Positions 25,385-34,331 of a DNA stretch of 64,000 nucleotides are shown piece after piece. This DNA is from Bin5 sp965204525. GTDB taxonomy: Bacteria; Chloroflexota; Anaerolineae; Caldilineales; Caldilineaceae. The notes beneath the pieces were generated by a model. The model was not told the origin of the DNA, searched no databases, and saw nothing but the letters and a program-made list of their open reading frames with translations. How positions within the stretch are numbered: the first letter of the stretch is position 1; every line of letters begins with the position of its first letter. A program made the position numbers and the translations under genes. The DNA lies in NCBI GenBank assembly GCA_965204525.1, contig OZ241994.1, positions 2,418,001-2,482,000 on the forward strand. Direction: 5' to 3'.

Positions 25385-26911
25385 CTACGCCAACAGACGC
25401 GGTCGATACTGAAGTGCCTCTGCCAGGTGCGGCGTGTCGATATCTTCCTCACCGGCCAGGTCAGCAATCGTGCGGGCCAGTTTGAGCACGCGGTGATAGG
25501 CGCGGGCGCTGAGGTCCATCTGGCGTACGGCGGCCTGCATCAGGTTTTTGCCGTTCTCTTTCAGTTGACAGTAACGCTGGACCTCGGCTGGACCCATGTC
25601 GCCGTTGACGACGATGTGGGCCTTGTCCTGCTGCGCGAAGCGGGTCTGTTGACGTGCGCGCGCCTGTTCGACACGGCGGCGGATGTGGGCGGAGGGTTCT
25701 CCGGCATCGAGGCCGGAAAGCTTTTGAAAGGGAACGCGGGCGACGTCAACGTGCAGGTCGATGCGGTCAAGCAGGGGGCCGCTGATGCGGCCCTGGTAGC
25801 GTTGAACGGTAGACATAGAGCAGGAGCAGGGCTTGCGGTCGTCTCCGTAAAAGCCGCAGGGACAGGGGTTCATGGCGGCCACGAACATAAAATTAGCCGG
25901 GAAGGAAAGGGTACCTGAGGCGCGGCTGATGGTTACGATTTTGTCTTCCAGGGGCTGACGCAGGCTCTCAAGATTTTTGGAGCCGAACTCTGGCAGTTCG
26001 TCGAGGAAGAGGACGCCGCGGTGGGCGAGGCTGATCTCACCGGGACGGGGCATGGTACCGCCACCAACCAGGCCGGCGTGGCTGATGGTATGGTGCGGCG
26101 CCCGGAATGGGCGGGCGCGGATCAGCGGGCCGGCGCCGTCGAGTTCGCCGGCGACAGAATAGATGCGGGTGATCTCAAGGGACTCGGACAGGGTAGCCAC
26201 TGGCAGGACCGAGGGCAGGGCACGAGCCATGAGCGTTTTGCCGCTGCCCGGCGGGCCAAGCAGGCGGACATTGTGGCTGCCAGCACAGGCGATTTCGAAG
26301 GCGCGCTTGGCGTGCTCCTGCCCGCGAACGTCTTGAAAATCGACGGCGTAGACGATCTCCTGTCCGGCGTCGAAGGTGGTCGCGCTCTGGGGAGGGATCT
26401 CCTTTTGCCCTGATAGATGGGCCACGATGTCACTGAGATGCCCGACCGGGAATACGTCGATTCCTTCGACGAGTGCGGCTTCGGATGCGTTAAGTTGGGG
26501 CACGAACAAGCGCCGGAAGCCGGCCTTTTGCGCCATCGCCGCCATTGAAAGGGCACCGTTAACGTGACGCACGGAGCCGTCCAGACTTAGTTCGCCGACG
26601 ACCAGCGCGTCGTCCATTTCGGCCAACACCTGGCGGGTGGCGGCCATGATGCCGAGGGCGATGGGCAGGTCGTAAGCGGGGCCTTCTTTACGCAGGTCGG
26701 CCGGGGCCAGATTGACTGTCAGGCGATGTTGGGGAAAGTGGAATCCGCTGTTGGCAATTGCGGAACGAACGCGTTCGCCGCTTTCGCGTACGGCGGCGCT
26801 GGGTAGGCCGACGACGGTCAGCCGCTCCAGCCCGTTGGTGATGTCGACTTCGACTTCGATCTGTTCGGCATCCAATCCTATAATTGCACAGCTTCGCACT
26901 CTGGCGAGCAT
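25385..26911 (-). CDS. comM: ComM/YifB family Mg-chelatase-like ATPase
   Basis: 508-residue AAA+ ATPase; ComM is known in other bacteria as a hexameric branch-migration helicase used in natural transformation. The start at 26911 (MLARVRSCAIIGLDA) is preferred over the upstream ATG because GGAGGAG precedes it. The N-terminal Lon-S5-like domain (GLPSAAVRESGERVRSAI) is followed by Walker A GPPGSGKTLMARALP and Walker B VLFLDELPEF. Two Cys pairs (MNPCPCGFYGDDRKPCSCS) and the C-terminal SARAYHRVLKLARTIADL complete the family pattern. Full length, no breaks. Confidence 0.96.
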   Translation of the reverse strand: MLARVRSCAIIGLDAEQIEVEVDITNGLERLTVVGLPSAAVRESGERVRSAIANSGFHFPQHRLTVNLAPADLRKEGPAYDLPIALGIMAATRQVLAEMDDALVVGELSLDGSVRHVNGALSMAAMAQKAGFRRLFVPQLNASEAALVEGIDVFPVGHLSDIVAHLSGQKEIPPQSATTFDAGQEIVYAVDFQDVRGQEHAKRAFEIACAGSHNVRLLGPPGSGKTLMARALPSVLPVATLSESLEITRIYSVAGELDGAGPLIRARPFRAPHHTISHAGLVGGGTMPRPGEISLAHRGVLFLDELPEFGSKNLESLRQPLEDKIVTISRASGTLSFPANFMFVAAMNPCPCGFYGDDRKPCSCSMSTVQRYQGRISGPLLDRIDLHVDVARVPFQKLSGLDAGEPSAHIRRRVEQARARQQTRFAQQDKAHIVVNGDMGPAEVQRYCQLKENGKNLMQAAVRQMDLSARAYHRVLKLARTIADLAGEEDIDTPHLAEALQYRPRLLA

Positions 26912-27073
26912 CGGCTCCTCCGTTGGGAAATAACGAGGTGGCAGTATATCCACATTTGAACAGGGCTCGTTGACAGTTCCAAAGGTCCAGTGTCTTTAGT
27001 GTAGCCAAATACAACCACCAGGGCAACCACAAGGGTTACTCCGTCGGTGGTCTGACGATTGTTCAGCGGCCAG

Positions 27074-27100
27074 AGGGCAGCCACAAGGTCTGCCCCTACG
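27074..27100. repeat. Dispersed hairpin repeat GGGC..CCACAAGG..GCCCCTAC, copy 2
   Basis: AGGGCAG (27074-27080) pairs with CTGCCCCT (27090-27097, one C bulged) around CCACAAGGT. Same family as 853-879. It lies seven bases before the stop of the isomerase gene, where it could act at the 3' end of that transcript. Confidence 0.6.
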
Positions 27101-27106
27101 AACAAC

Positions 27107-27967
27107 CTATTTGCTGAGGCCGGCCAGTTGCCAAGACCGTTTCAGAGAATTGGCTGCGGCCTGGGCGGCGTCTGCAGGAGCGAGGGCGCGGATGCGCTGG
27201 CTGAAGGGCTCGACCGTGACCGGGCCGTCGTAGCCGATGGCGTCGAGTGCCTGCAGAAAGCCGGCGACGTCGGTGAGGCCGGTTTCAGCCGGCAGCGTGC
27301 GTTCGTTGTCGATCTGTTCGTCTGCGCTGCGACCGGCGATGGCATCGTTGACGTGGACATTCACGACCTGCTCGTTGGTGAGGTTGCGTACCGCTGTGAC
27401 ATCTGTGTGGCTGGTGAAGAGGTGAAAGATGTCCACGAGGAGACCGACTTCTCCTGTACCGAGATCTGCACCCAGTTGCCGGGCAGCCTCCATCGTGTGG
27501 ATGAAGGGGTACTTCTTTTCATCACGCAAGGTTTTGGGGCCGACCCATTCCAGCCCGAAACGGATGCCGTGATCCGCCAAGATTTGGGCGACCGGACGCA
27601 GACGAACGAGGTGGAATTCGTAGTTCTCTTCCCAAGGACGCTCGTCATCGGCGGGTGCGATAAAGGTGGATGTACGGTCTGCTCCGAGAGATTTGGCCAG
27701 CTCGGCCTGGGCGGGAAGATCGGCCAGGCCTTGCCGCCAGCTGTCTTCGTCGGCGCGGTAGGTAAAGGGAAAACTCCATACGCCGAACTGCAGGCCACTG
27801 CGGGCCATCTGTTCGCCGATTGCGTCGACGCCTTGTGCGGCTGCAATTTGCTGAAGTTCGGCGATCGACACATCGAGACCGCCAAATCCGAAGCGGACGG
27901 CCAGTTGGACGGCTTCATTGAAGGGCACGTTGATGCCCAGAGGACCGGGGCTGAAGTTTGGGAACAT
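27107..27967 (-). CDS. Sugar phosphate isomerase/epimerase (AP-endonuclease-2 fold)
   Basis: 286-residue TIM-barrel metal enzyme. Expected metal ligands are Glu in FGLEWVGP, Asp and His in LLVDIFHLF, His in VNVHVND and Glu in VTVEPFSQ. The family covers xylose-isomerase-like, inosose dehydratase and hydroxypyruvate isomerase activities, and the substrate cannot be decided. The length is normal. It lies between comM and the MFS exporter, all on the minus strand. Confidence 0.85.
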   Translation of the reverse strand: MFPNFSPGPLGINVPFNEAVQLAVRFGFGGLDVSIAELQQIAAAQGVDAIGEQMARSGLQFGVWSFPFTYRADEDSWRQGLADLPAQAELAKSLGADRTSTFIAPADDERPWEENYEFHLVRLRPVAQILADHGIRFGLEWVGPKTLRDEKKYPFIHTMEAARQLGADLGTGEVGLLVDIFHLFTSHTDVTAVRNLTNEQVVNVHVNDAIAGRSADEQIDNERTLPAETGLTDVAGFLQALDAIGYDGPVTVEPFSQRIRALAPADAAQAAANSLKRSWQLAGLSK

Positions 27968-28078
27968 GGTTAACTCCTGACGAGAGCCTGATGTGCGTGC
28001 CTTTGAATTGTCAGCAGGCGTCTTCTTCCTTATTGAATAAAGCAGGGACAGGCATACTGGCGCCGGATGTTCGGCGGC

Positions 28079-29557
28079 TTATGGATTCCCCTCTGCCTGT
28101 TTTCGGCTGCGCAACCCCAGGCTGGTGGTGATACCCAAAAGGCCGGCCAGGGCAATAATCAGAAAGACCTGCTGGTATGCGTCAATGACGGGCAGGCCGC
28201 GCTCCAGAGCGCCGTACAAGAGGACTCCGGCCAGCGCGGTGCCGATGGCGACGCCCACGAAGCGAATCATACTATAGACGCCGGCGGCCGTCCCCATCTC
28301 CTCCTCATCGGTTTCGGACATTGCGGCCTGGTGAAGGGCGGCGAGCATCGTGCCAACGCTGAGCCCCTGCAGTGCCAGCAGGGCGAGTACCAGCCCTATA
28401 TGGGCGGAGGCTGAAAGTTGGGAGAAGAGAAAGACGGCAAGCGCCTGTCCGCTCAGGCCGACGAGAACCGGCCAGCGACTGCCCCAGCGGTCGGCAGCCA
28501 GGCCGCCGAAGCGCACCATCACCGTCATCGCGCCGGGGTTGATCGTCAAGATAAGACCCAAGTATCCGGGACTGAGGTCGTGGATATCGACGAGATAGAG
28601 TGGAATCAAAAAGCTGGACCCACCCATAACGAACATGCGCATGGAGGCGCAGAGTGAGGCAAAGCGAAAGTTGCGGTAGCTGAAAAGGTTGAGCGAGACG
28701 AAGGGATCCTGGCGGCGCCTCTCCCAGACGAGGAAAGCAACGAAACAGAGCACCAACGCGCCAAACAGGCGCCAGTCCTGCAGCGGGTCCACGCCGGTGA
28801 TGGGACGGCTGGAGAGATAGAAAAGTCCCATGGTAAGAGCGCCGGCAAGCAGAAGGACGCCGACCCAGTCGAAGGTGCGCCAAAACCGCGGCCGAACATT
28901 GCTGAGACCGGCGGGGACCCACAGCTTTACAGCAAACAGACCCAGGAGGCCGAGCAGAATCGCCGGTCCGAAGGCAGCCCGCCACCCCCAGGCGTCGACC
29001 AGGAACCCGGCAAAGAATGGGCCGATAGCCGCGGTCAACGGTCCGATTGAACCCCAAGTGCCCAGCGCCTTGCCTCTTTCTCCTTCGCGGAAGATGGTGG
29101 CGATGAAGGCCATGCCCAGGGGCATTATGCCGGCGATGCCGAACCCCTGGACGGCGCGGCCAATCATGAGCCATGTCAGATTGGTCGCGAAGAAGGCCAT
29201 TGCCGAGCCGGCGGAGAAGATCGCGATACCGGCCAGGATGAGACGACGGCGACCTACGCCGTCGCTCAGGCGCCCGTAGACGGGCATCAGGATCATGTAG
29301 GGCAAGGTGAATGCACTGGAGGTCCAGGCCACGACGTCGGCGCTCATAGCGAACGAGTCGCGCAGGACGGGGAGGGCCACCCGGCTCATGGAAGAACTGA
29401 GAGGCATGATCGTCGATGGAATCATCAACGCATAGAGAATCATCCAAGCCTGCTGAGAAGGCAAAGCATGCCCTGTGGCAGGAACCGGTTCGCCTTCAGT
29501 AACGTTTTTTCTTCGTAAGCCAATCCGACGGAGGATTGGAATGGGGGTACTTTCCAC
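28079..29557 (-). CDS. MFS transporter, 14-helix DHA2-like drug/proton antiporter type
   Basis: 492 residues with about 14 hydrophobic segments. The motif A loop is GRLSDGVGRRRLILAGI, and motif C-like GPFFAGFLVDAWGWRAAF follows helix 5. Such proteins usually export small organic molecules in exchange for protons. The last predicted segments (VAIGTALAGVLLYGAL, VFLIIALAGLLGITTSLGL) end near the C-terminus. The first ATG is kept because nothing better is in frame before the first helix. Cargo unknown. Confidence 0.9.
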   Translation of the reverse strand: MESTPIPILRRIGLRRKNVTEGEPVPATGHALPSQQAWMILYALMIPSTIMPLSSSMSRVALPVLRDSFAMSADVVAWTSSAFTLPYMILMPVYGRLSDGVGRRRLILAGIAIFSAGSAMAFFATNLTWLMIGRAVQGFGIAGIMPLGMAFIATIFREGERGKALGTWGSIGPLTAAIGPFFAGFLVDAWGWRAAFGPAILLGLLGLFAVKLWVPAGLSNVRPRFWRTFDWVGVLLLAGALTMGLFYLSSRPITGVDPLQDWRLFGALVLCFVAFLVWERRRQDPFVSLNLFSYRNFRFASLCASMRMFVMGGSSFLIPLYLVDIHDLSPGYLGLILTINPGAMTVMVRFGGLAADRWGSRWPVLVGLSGQALAVFLFSQLSASAHIGLVLALLALQGLSVGTMLAALHQAAMSETDEEEMGTAAGVYSMIRFVGVAIGTALAGVLLYGALERGLPVIDAYQQVFLIIALAGLLGITTSLGLRSRKQAEGNP

Positions 29558-30079
29558 GCAATAGACCTTTTCGATTCGGGGCGCGATTCCGGCCAGGCGG
29601 CCCGACTCTTTAGCGGTTCAGGCAGACTTATCTATCATACCCGCAGAGGGCGCAATGGATAAATGCGTTGCCACATTGTTGCGTTCGTGCGGGGCGGCGA
29701 TGTTGCGGACCGCCTTGTCGTCGCGCCGCGCCACGCTTTCAGAAAACAGTGGGCTGCGGTCAGTAGGCGGCATTGACAAAACGGGGATGGCATGCCAAGA
29801 TGCAGAGACCAATACAGAACTCATCGACACTGATTGCTGGCGAGAAGATCACTTGGCAGTTCAACCACCCTGAAAAACCTGGTGGCCCGGCTTTAGTCGG
29901 TCTGCAGGGCGCTGCACGCCGATGAAACCGCGCGCGCCCAGACTGTGGTTTGCCCTGTCTTTTGACAACGCGGCGCTCGCAGGAGAGATTGCCCGTCGCT
30001 GTTGCAGGAGTTCAAGTTGTTGGCAACGGGCAGAAAGGGAGCTCGCTGACTTGCCAGTCTCAGCAAAGGATGCGCCCAT
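29558..30079. other. 522-nt divergent spacer without a gene
   Basis: Lies between the divergent MFS and dehydrogenase genes. Short open frames exist on both strands but lack ribosome sites and family features. TTGACA at 29773 has only a poor -10 partner. I see no repeat matching the families found elsewhere. Confidence 0.4.
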
Positions 30080-31090
30080 ATGAAAGCATTGATGTTCCGC
30101 GGCCCTTGGAATATGCCGGTGGAGGAACTGGACGAACCTACGCCGTCGGCCGGAAAAGTCGTTGTTGAGGTCGAGGCCGTGGGTATCTGCGGCTCGGACG
30201 TTCACGGGTTCACGGGCAAGAGCGGCCGCCGCACGCCGGGCATTGTTATGGGCCATGAGTTCGCGGGCACGATCGGCGAGCTGGGGCCGGATGTGGAGGG
30301 CTACGCTACCGGCGACGGTGTCGTCGTGATGCCACTCTATACGGTTGCAGCGGGCGCAGATCCGTATCCGATCAACCTGTCTCCTGACAGGCGGCTGACA
30401 GGCATGAACGAGCACGGCGCCTATGCGCAACGCGTTGCCGTGCGAACGGCGCAACTGTTTCCCAAGCCCGCTAATCTAAGCTGGCAACGGGCTGCTCTGT
30501 GCGAACCGATGGCGGTCACTTTGCACGCCGCCCGTATTACGCCCATTAACCCCATGCAAAAGGTCGCCGTCGTTGGCGCCGGCCCTATCGGTCTGTTGAC
30601 GATGCTGGCAGCCCGCTTGAAAGGGGCGGGAACTGTCATCGTCGTTGATCAGTCCGTTCACAGGCTTGAACTGGCCGAAGAACTGGGAGCAGACGCCGTC
30701 ATCAACGTAGACGAGACAGACGCGGCCGCGACGATCCGAGAGATGACGGACGGCGGCGTCGACGCGGCGTTCGAGGCTGTGGGCATCAGCCCGACGGCGC
30801 AACTGTCGGTTGAGGCCACGCGCAACGGGGGCAATGTAACCTGGATCGGAAACAATGCTCCGATGATCGAGGTAGATATGCAAAGCATCGTCACGCGTGA
30901 GATAAGCGTGCGCGGCTCCTATGGCTTTGACGAGACTGATTTTGGTGCGGCAATCGAAGCCCTTTCCTCCGGCCGGCTGAATGTGGATCCGCTGGTAGAA
31001 AGGGTTGCCTCGTTGGAAGAAGGGCCAGAGATATTTCGCAGCCTGGCCGCCGGTGAAACTGACCTCGTCAAGATCATTTTGAAACCGTAG
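30080..31090 (+). CDS. Zinc-dependent medium-chain alcohol/polyol dehydrogenase
   Basis: 336 residues. Catalytic zinc ligands are Cys in GICGSDVHGF and His/Glu in MGHEFAG. The Rossmann motif is VAVVGAGPIGLLTMLAAR with Asp in VIVVDQSVHR for NAD. The four-Cys structural zinc lobe usual in threonine and sorbitol dehydrogenases is missing: the loop GDGVVVMPLYTVAAGADPYP has no Cys. The gene is followed 103 nt later by an isomerase and a phosphohexomutase on the same strand, so it likely oxidises a sugar alcohol or sugar. Confidence 0.9.
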   Translation: MKALMFRGPWNMPVEELDEPTPSAGKVVVEVEAVGICGSDVHGFTGKSGRRTPGIVMGHEFAGTIGELGPDVEGYATGDGVVVMPLYTVAAGADPYPINLSPDRRLTGMNEHGAYAQRVAVRTAQLFPKPANLSWQRAALCEPMAVTLHAARITPINPMQKVAVVGAGPIGLLTMLAARLKGAGTVIVVDQSVHRLELAEELGADAVINVDETDAAATIREMTDGGVDAAFEAVGISPTAQLSVEATRNGGNVTWIGNNAPMIEVDMQSIVTREISVRGSYGFDETDFGAAIEALSSGRLNVDPLVERVASLEEGPEIFRSLAAGETDLVKIILKP

Positions 31091-31193
31091 ACGAATCGGA
31101 CGGATGTGATAGGCGCAAAATCAGACAGCGTATTTGTCCGATCTGTGAACAGTGTGATTGACTGAATGCAGTGACAACCACGCGTTCAACCCT

Positions 31194-32087
31194 ATGAAAA
31201 TCGCAGCGTTTCCCAAGTGCTATCTGGACGATATATCCCTTCACCGCGCGATGTCGGTCTTCGACTGGATCGAGCAGGCGGGCGAGCTTGGCGCCGAGGG
31301 GTTGGAGATGTACGAGGGATTTTTCTGGAGCCTGGACGACGCCTATATCGATTCGATTGGCGAGGCGATCGAGGGGGCCGGATTCGCCATGCCAATGCTG
31401 TGCTGCTCACCCGATTTCACCGACCCCGACCCGGGGGCGCGGCAGCGGGCGGTCGAGCGTGAAGCAGTGATGATCGGAATCACCCGAAGGCTGGGAGGTC
31501 CTGGCGCAGTCTGCCGCGTACTCTCGGGACAGAGGCGGCCGGGGGTTACTGTCGAGCAAGGGCTGGAGTGGGTAGTGGAGTGCATCGAAGAATGCATTGC
31601 AGTTGCTAAGGAGAATGATGTCGTCCTTGGGCTTGAGAACCACTATAAGGACGGTTACTGGCAGTACCCGGAATTTGCGCAGAGGTTGGAGACTTTTGTA
31701 GAGTTGCTTAAGGCCATTCCGGAGCGGACTCATTTCGGCGTCCAGTATGACCCGTCGAATGCGCTGGTCGCGGGGGACGATCCGGTTGAGTTGTTGCGCC
31801 TGGTCGCGGACCGGGTGGTGACGATGCACGCCAGCGACCGTTATCTGGAGGAGGGAACGACGCTGGAAGAGGTGCTCTTGCCCAACGGCCTGATCGGATA
31901 TCCTGATAAGATGCAACACGGCATAACCGGGCAGGGAAGCAACGACTATGACACCATCTTTTCGATCCTGCGAGACAGGGGATTCGATGGCTGGGTCAGT
32001 ATTGAGGACGGTATCAACGGCATGGAAGAGATGCGGGAGAGCATCGAGTTTTTGAAGCGGAAGCGCGCCCAGTATTTCGAACAGTAG
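31194..32087 (+). CDS. Sugar phosphate isomerase/epimerase (TIM barrel)
   Basis: 297 residues. The frame is open from 31158, but MKIAAFPKCYLDDISLH is the natural start (ATG 31194). Metal ligands expected in the barrel are Glu in GLENHYKDGY, Asp in VQYDPSNA, His in TMHASDRYLEEG and Glu in VSIEDGING. The CxS pattern LCCSPDFTDPD after strand 3 is common in the family. It sits between a dehydrogenase and a phosphohexomutase, which supports a sugar-conversion role. Confidence 0.87.
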   Translation: MKIAAFPKCYLDDISLHRAMSVFDWIEQAGELGAEGLEMYEGFFWSLDDAYIDSIGEAIEGAGFAMPMLCCSPDFTDPDPGARQRAVEREAVMIGITRRLGGPGAVCRVLSGQRRPGVTVEQGLEWVVECIEECIAVAKENDVVLGLENHYKDGYWQYPEFAQRLETFVELLKAIPERTHFGVQYDPSNALVAGDDPVELLRLVADRVVTMHASDRYLEEGTTLEEVLLPNGLIGYPDKMQHGITGQGSNDYDTIFSILRDRGFDGWVSIEDGINGMEEMRESIEFLKRKRAQYFEQ

Positions 32088-32150
32088 AAGCGTCGGATAA
32101 GAAGCGAGAGAGCGTTCTCGCTGGATTCGCAGTGCCGCGGAGGATGAGAG

Positions 32151-33605
32151 TTGTCGATCAAATTTGGGACGGATGGCTGGCGGGCCGTCATTAGCGAAGA
32201 TTTCACTTTTGAAAATGTGCGAAAGGTCGCGCAGGCGATCGCGGATGTCACGAACGACCAGTTCCGGGGCCTGCCGCGTTTGCAGCCATCGCTGGTCGTG
32301 GGATTTGACACGCGGTTTTTGAGTGATCGCTACGCGGTCGCGGTGGCGGAGGTACTGGCCGGAAACGGCATTCGGGTCTGGTTGAGCCAGGCCGATGCGC
32401 CGACGCCGATGATCTCCTATGCGATCGTAGACAAGTGGGCCGACGGCGGGGTGATGATCACGGCGAGCCACAATCCGCCGCGCTACAACGGAATCAAACT
32501 GAAGGCGTCATACGGCGGTTCGGCCAGCGCGGCCACGCATAAGGAGGTAGAGCGGCGCATTCATTTGCGCGAGGGGCGGGGAGAGCAGCCGAGGATGCTG
32601 GCCTATGAGCAGGCGTTGAAAGCCGGCATCATCGAACGCTTCAACCCGCTGCCGGCCTTTCGTTCGCAGATGCGGAATCTGGTGGATTTTGATGCGATCG
32701 AACGGGCCGGGCTGTCGGTCGCGGTCGATGCGATGTACGGGGCGGGACGGATTTATCTGCGGAGGCTGCTGGAGGGAGCCGAGTGTCAGGTAACTGAACT
32801 GCGGAACGAGATGAATCCCGGCTTTAACGGAATTCACCCGGAGCCGATCGCGCAGCATTTGCAGCCACTGGTGGCGGAGATGGCTACCGGCAAGTATCAC
32901 TTGGGGCTGGCTACCGATGGCGACGCCGACCGGATCGGGGCCATCGACCCGGACGGACGCTTTATCGACCCGCATCAGATTATGGCGCTGCTGGTCGACT
33001 ATCTGATTCAGGACCGGTCGCTGCGGGGCAGCATCGCCAAGACGGTCAGCACAACGCAGATGCTGAACCGTCTGGGAGCACACTATGGGCTGCACGTGCA
33101 CGAGACACCGGTGGGCTTCCATTACATCAGCGATCTGATGCTGCAGGAGCCGGTGCTGCTTGGCGGAGAAGAGAGCGGCGGCATCAGCATACTCGGCCAC
33201 ATTCCCGAAGGGGACGGATTACTGATGGGGCTGCTGCTGACAGAGATGGTGGCGAAGCGGCGCAAGCCCCTGGGCGCGCTGATCGACGAATTGATGGGAC
33301 GGCCCTACATGGGCAGGTTCTGTTATGGTCGCGACGACCGGGCGGTGAAACCGTTCCCCAAGGCAGATCTGGTGGAGGGATTGATCGCGAACCGGCCGAG
33401 TGCGCTGACAGGGACGAGCGTTGCTCAGGTGAACAACCAGGACGGCGTGAAGTTCATCCTGACGAACAACAGCTGGCTACTGATTCGACCCAGCGGCACG
33501 GAACCTGTGCTGCGCATCTATGCCGAGGCTTCGTCGCACGAAGCTGTTGCGACGCTGCTGGCAGAAGGGACTGTGCTGGCCCAGCAGGTGTTGAAGATGA
33601 TTTGA
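32151..33605 (+). CDS. Phosphoglucomutase/phosphomannomutase family protein
   Basis: 484-residue alpha-D-phosphohexomutase. Start is a TTG at 32151 with GGAGGATGAG just upstream; no in-frame ATG precedes SIKFGTDGWRAVI. All four family motifs are seen: phosphoserine loop ITASHNPPRYNG (Ser106), metal loop ATDGDADRIG, sugar loop GGEESGGIS and phosphate-binding RPSGTEPVLRIYAEA. It moves phosphate between C1 and C6 of hexose phosphates; whether glucose, mannose or glucosamine is preferred cannot be read. Confidence 0.94.
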   Translation: MSIKFGTDGWRAVISEDFTFENVRKVAQAIADVTNDQFRGLPRLQPSLVVGFDTRFLSDRYAVAVAEVLAGNGIRVWLSQADAPTPMISYAIVDKWADGGVMITASHNPPRYNGIKLKASYGGSASAATHKEVERRIHLREGRGEQPRMLAYEQALKAGIIERFNPLPAFRSQMRNLVDFDAIERAGLSVAVDAMYGAGRIYLRRLLEGAECQVTELRNEMNPGFNGIHPEPIAQHLQPLVAEMATGKYHLGLATDGDADRIGAIDPDGRFIDPHQIMALLVDYLIQDRSLRGSIAKTVSTTQMLNRLGAHYGLHVHETPVGFHYISDLMLQEPVLLGGEESGGISILGHIPEGDGLLMGLLLTEMVAKRRKPLGALIDELMGRPYMGRFCYGRDDRAVKPFPKADLVEGLIANRPSALTGTSVAQVNNQDGVKFILTNNSWLLIRPSGTEPVLRIYAEASSHEAVATLLAEGTVLAQQVLKMI

Positions 33606-33753
33606 GCGGTAGCCGGACGAGCTGTTGGAATAGCGGACTGACGAAAAGGGCGTTTCGGTCAGCCCGGTAACAGCAGACGGGGTTCGCTACAATCGAAGGA
33701 GAGGAAGGGCGTGGGCTGCGCGGCTCGCGCCTTTGCAGTTTCTTGGGGGCACA

Positions 33754-33868
33754 ATAGCGCAAAAAGCGCTGCGCTATGCTGCGTTCAGGCATTGCCATTC
33801 GGCAATCGCAGCGGCAGCCGTAATGGCTGCGCATCGGGCACAGCGGATGGCGCAGGTGTTAGCGCCAT
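33754..33868 (+). repeat. Four-hairpin structured repeat, copy A
   Basis: Stems: ATAGCGC/GCGCTAT (33754-33760/33771-33777), ATTGCC/GGCAAT (33791-33796/33801-33806), GCAGCC/GGCTGC (33814-33819/33825-33830), ATGGCGC/GCGCCAT (33847-33853/33862-33868). It lies in the convergent gap after the phosphohexomutase. Copies B and C have the same order of hairpins with compensatory changes. No gene is seen in 33606-33897. Confidence 0.8.
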
Positions 33869-33897
33869 TTCTGGCTATCCAGAAAGTGTTCAGTTTG

Positions 33898-34221
33898 TCA
33901 GCTGGGTCTGGGAACCAACCGCTGCCTGATTTCCTGGCGCGTCTGCTCGAAGGTCTGGCGAAGTTTCAGATCGGAGCCTTTCTGGGCGCCGACGACACGC
34001 TGTGCGCAGGTTATACAACCAAGGGAGGCTTTGTAGCTGCTCTGGTCACAGTTCAGACAGTCGCACAGACGAATCATCATGAGAGAGAAGGCAAGTGTGT
34101 CCTCGTTCCCATCGCGCTGACTTGCTACTTGATTGACCAGTTCCTGCCAGTCCGCGCCGCGTTCCCGGCTCAGCGGTTTGATGGCCCGATGAGGGAAGAG
34201 AATTTCACTTTGGGGGTACAT
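33898..34221 (-). CDS. Conserved small Cys-rich protein
   Basis: 107 residues starting MYPQSEILFPHRAIKPLSRE, with a four-Cys cluster CDCLNCDQSSYKASLGCITC that could bind a metal ion. I recall similar proteins (same MYPQSEILFPHR start and Cys pattern) in Chloroflexota, with no known role. No membrane segment. A plus-strand frame through the same place lacks these marks. It is convergent with the phosphohexomutase and 110 nt downstream of the membrane protein gene 34332-35051. Confidence 0.7.
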   Translation of the reverse strand: MYPQSEILFPHRAIKPLSRERGADWQELVNQVASQRDGNEDTLAFSLMMIRLCDCLNCDQSSYKASLGCITCAQRVVGAQKGSDLKLRQTFEQTRQEIRQRLVPRPS

Positions 34222-34331
34222 AACGACTCCTCTCGTGAGTTACCGGCTATTGATGGCTGCCCCGATGCCGGGCAGATTCGGGCGACTGACTATCGGGAAC
34301 AGAATTTCCTGCGACCATTGAGGAACGAACT

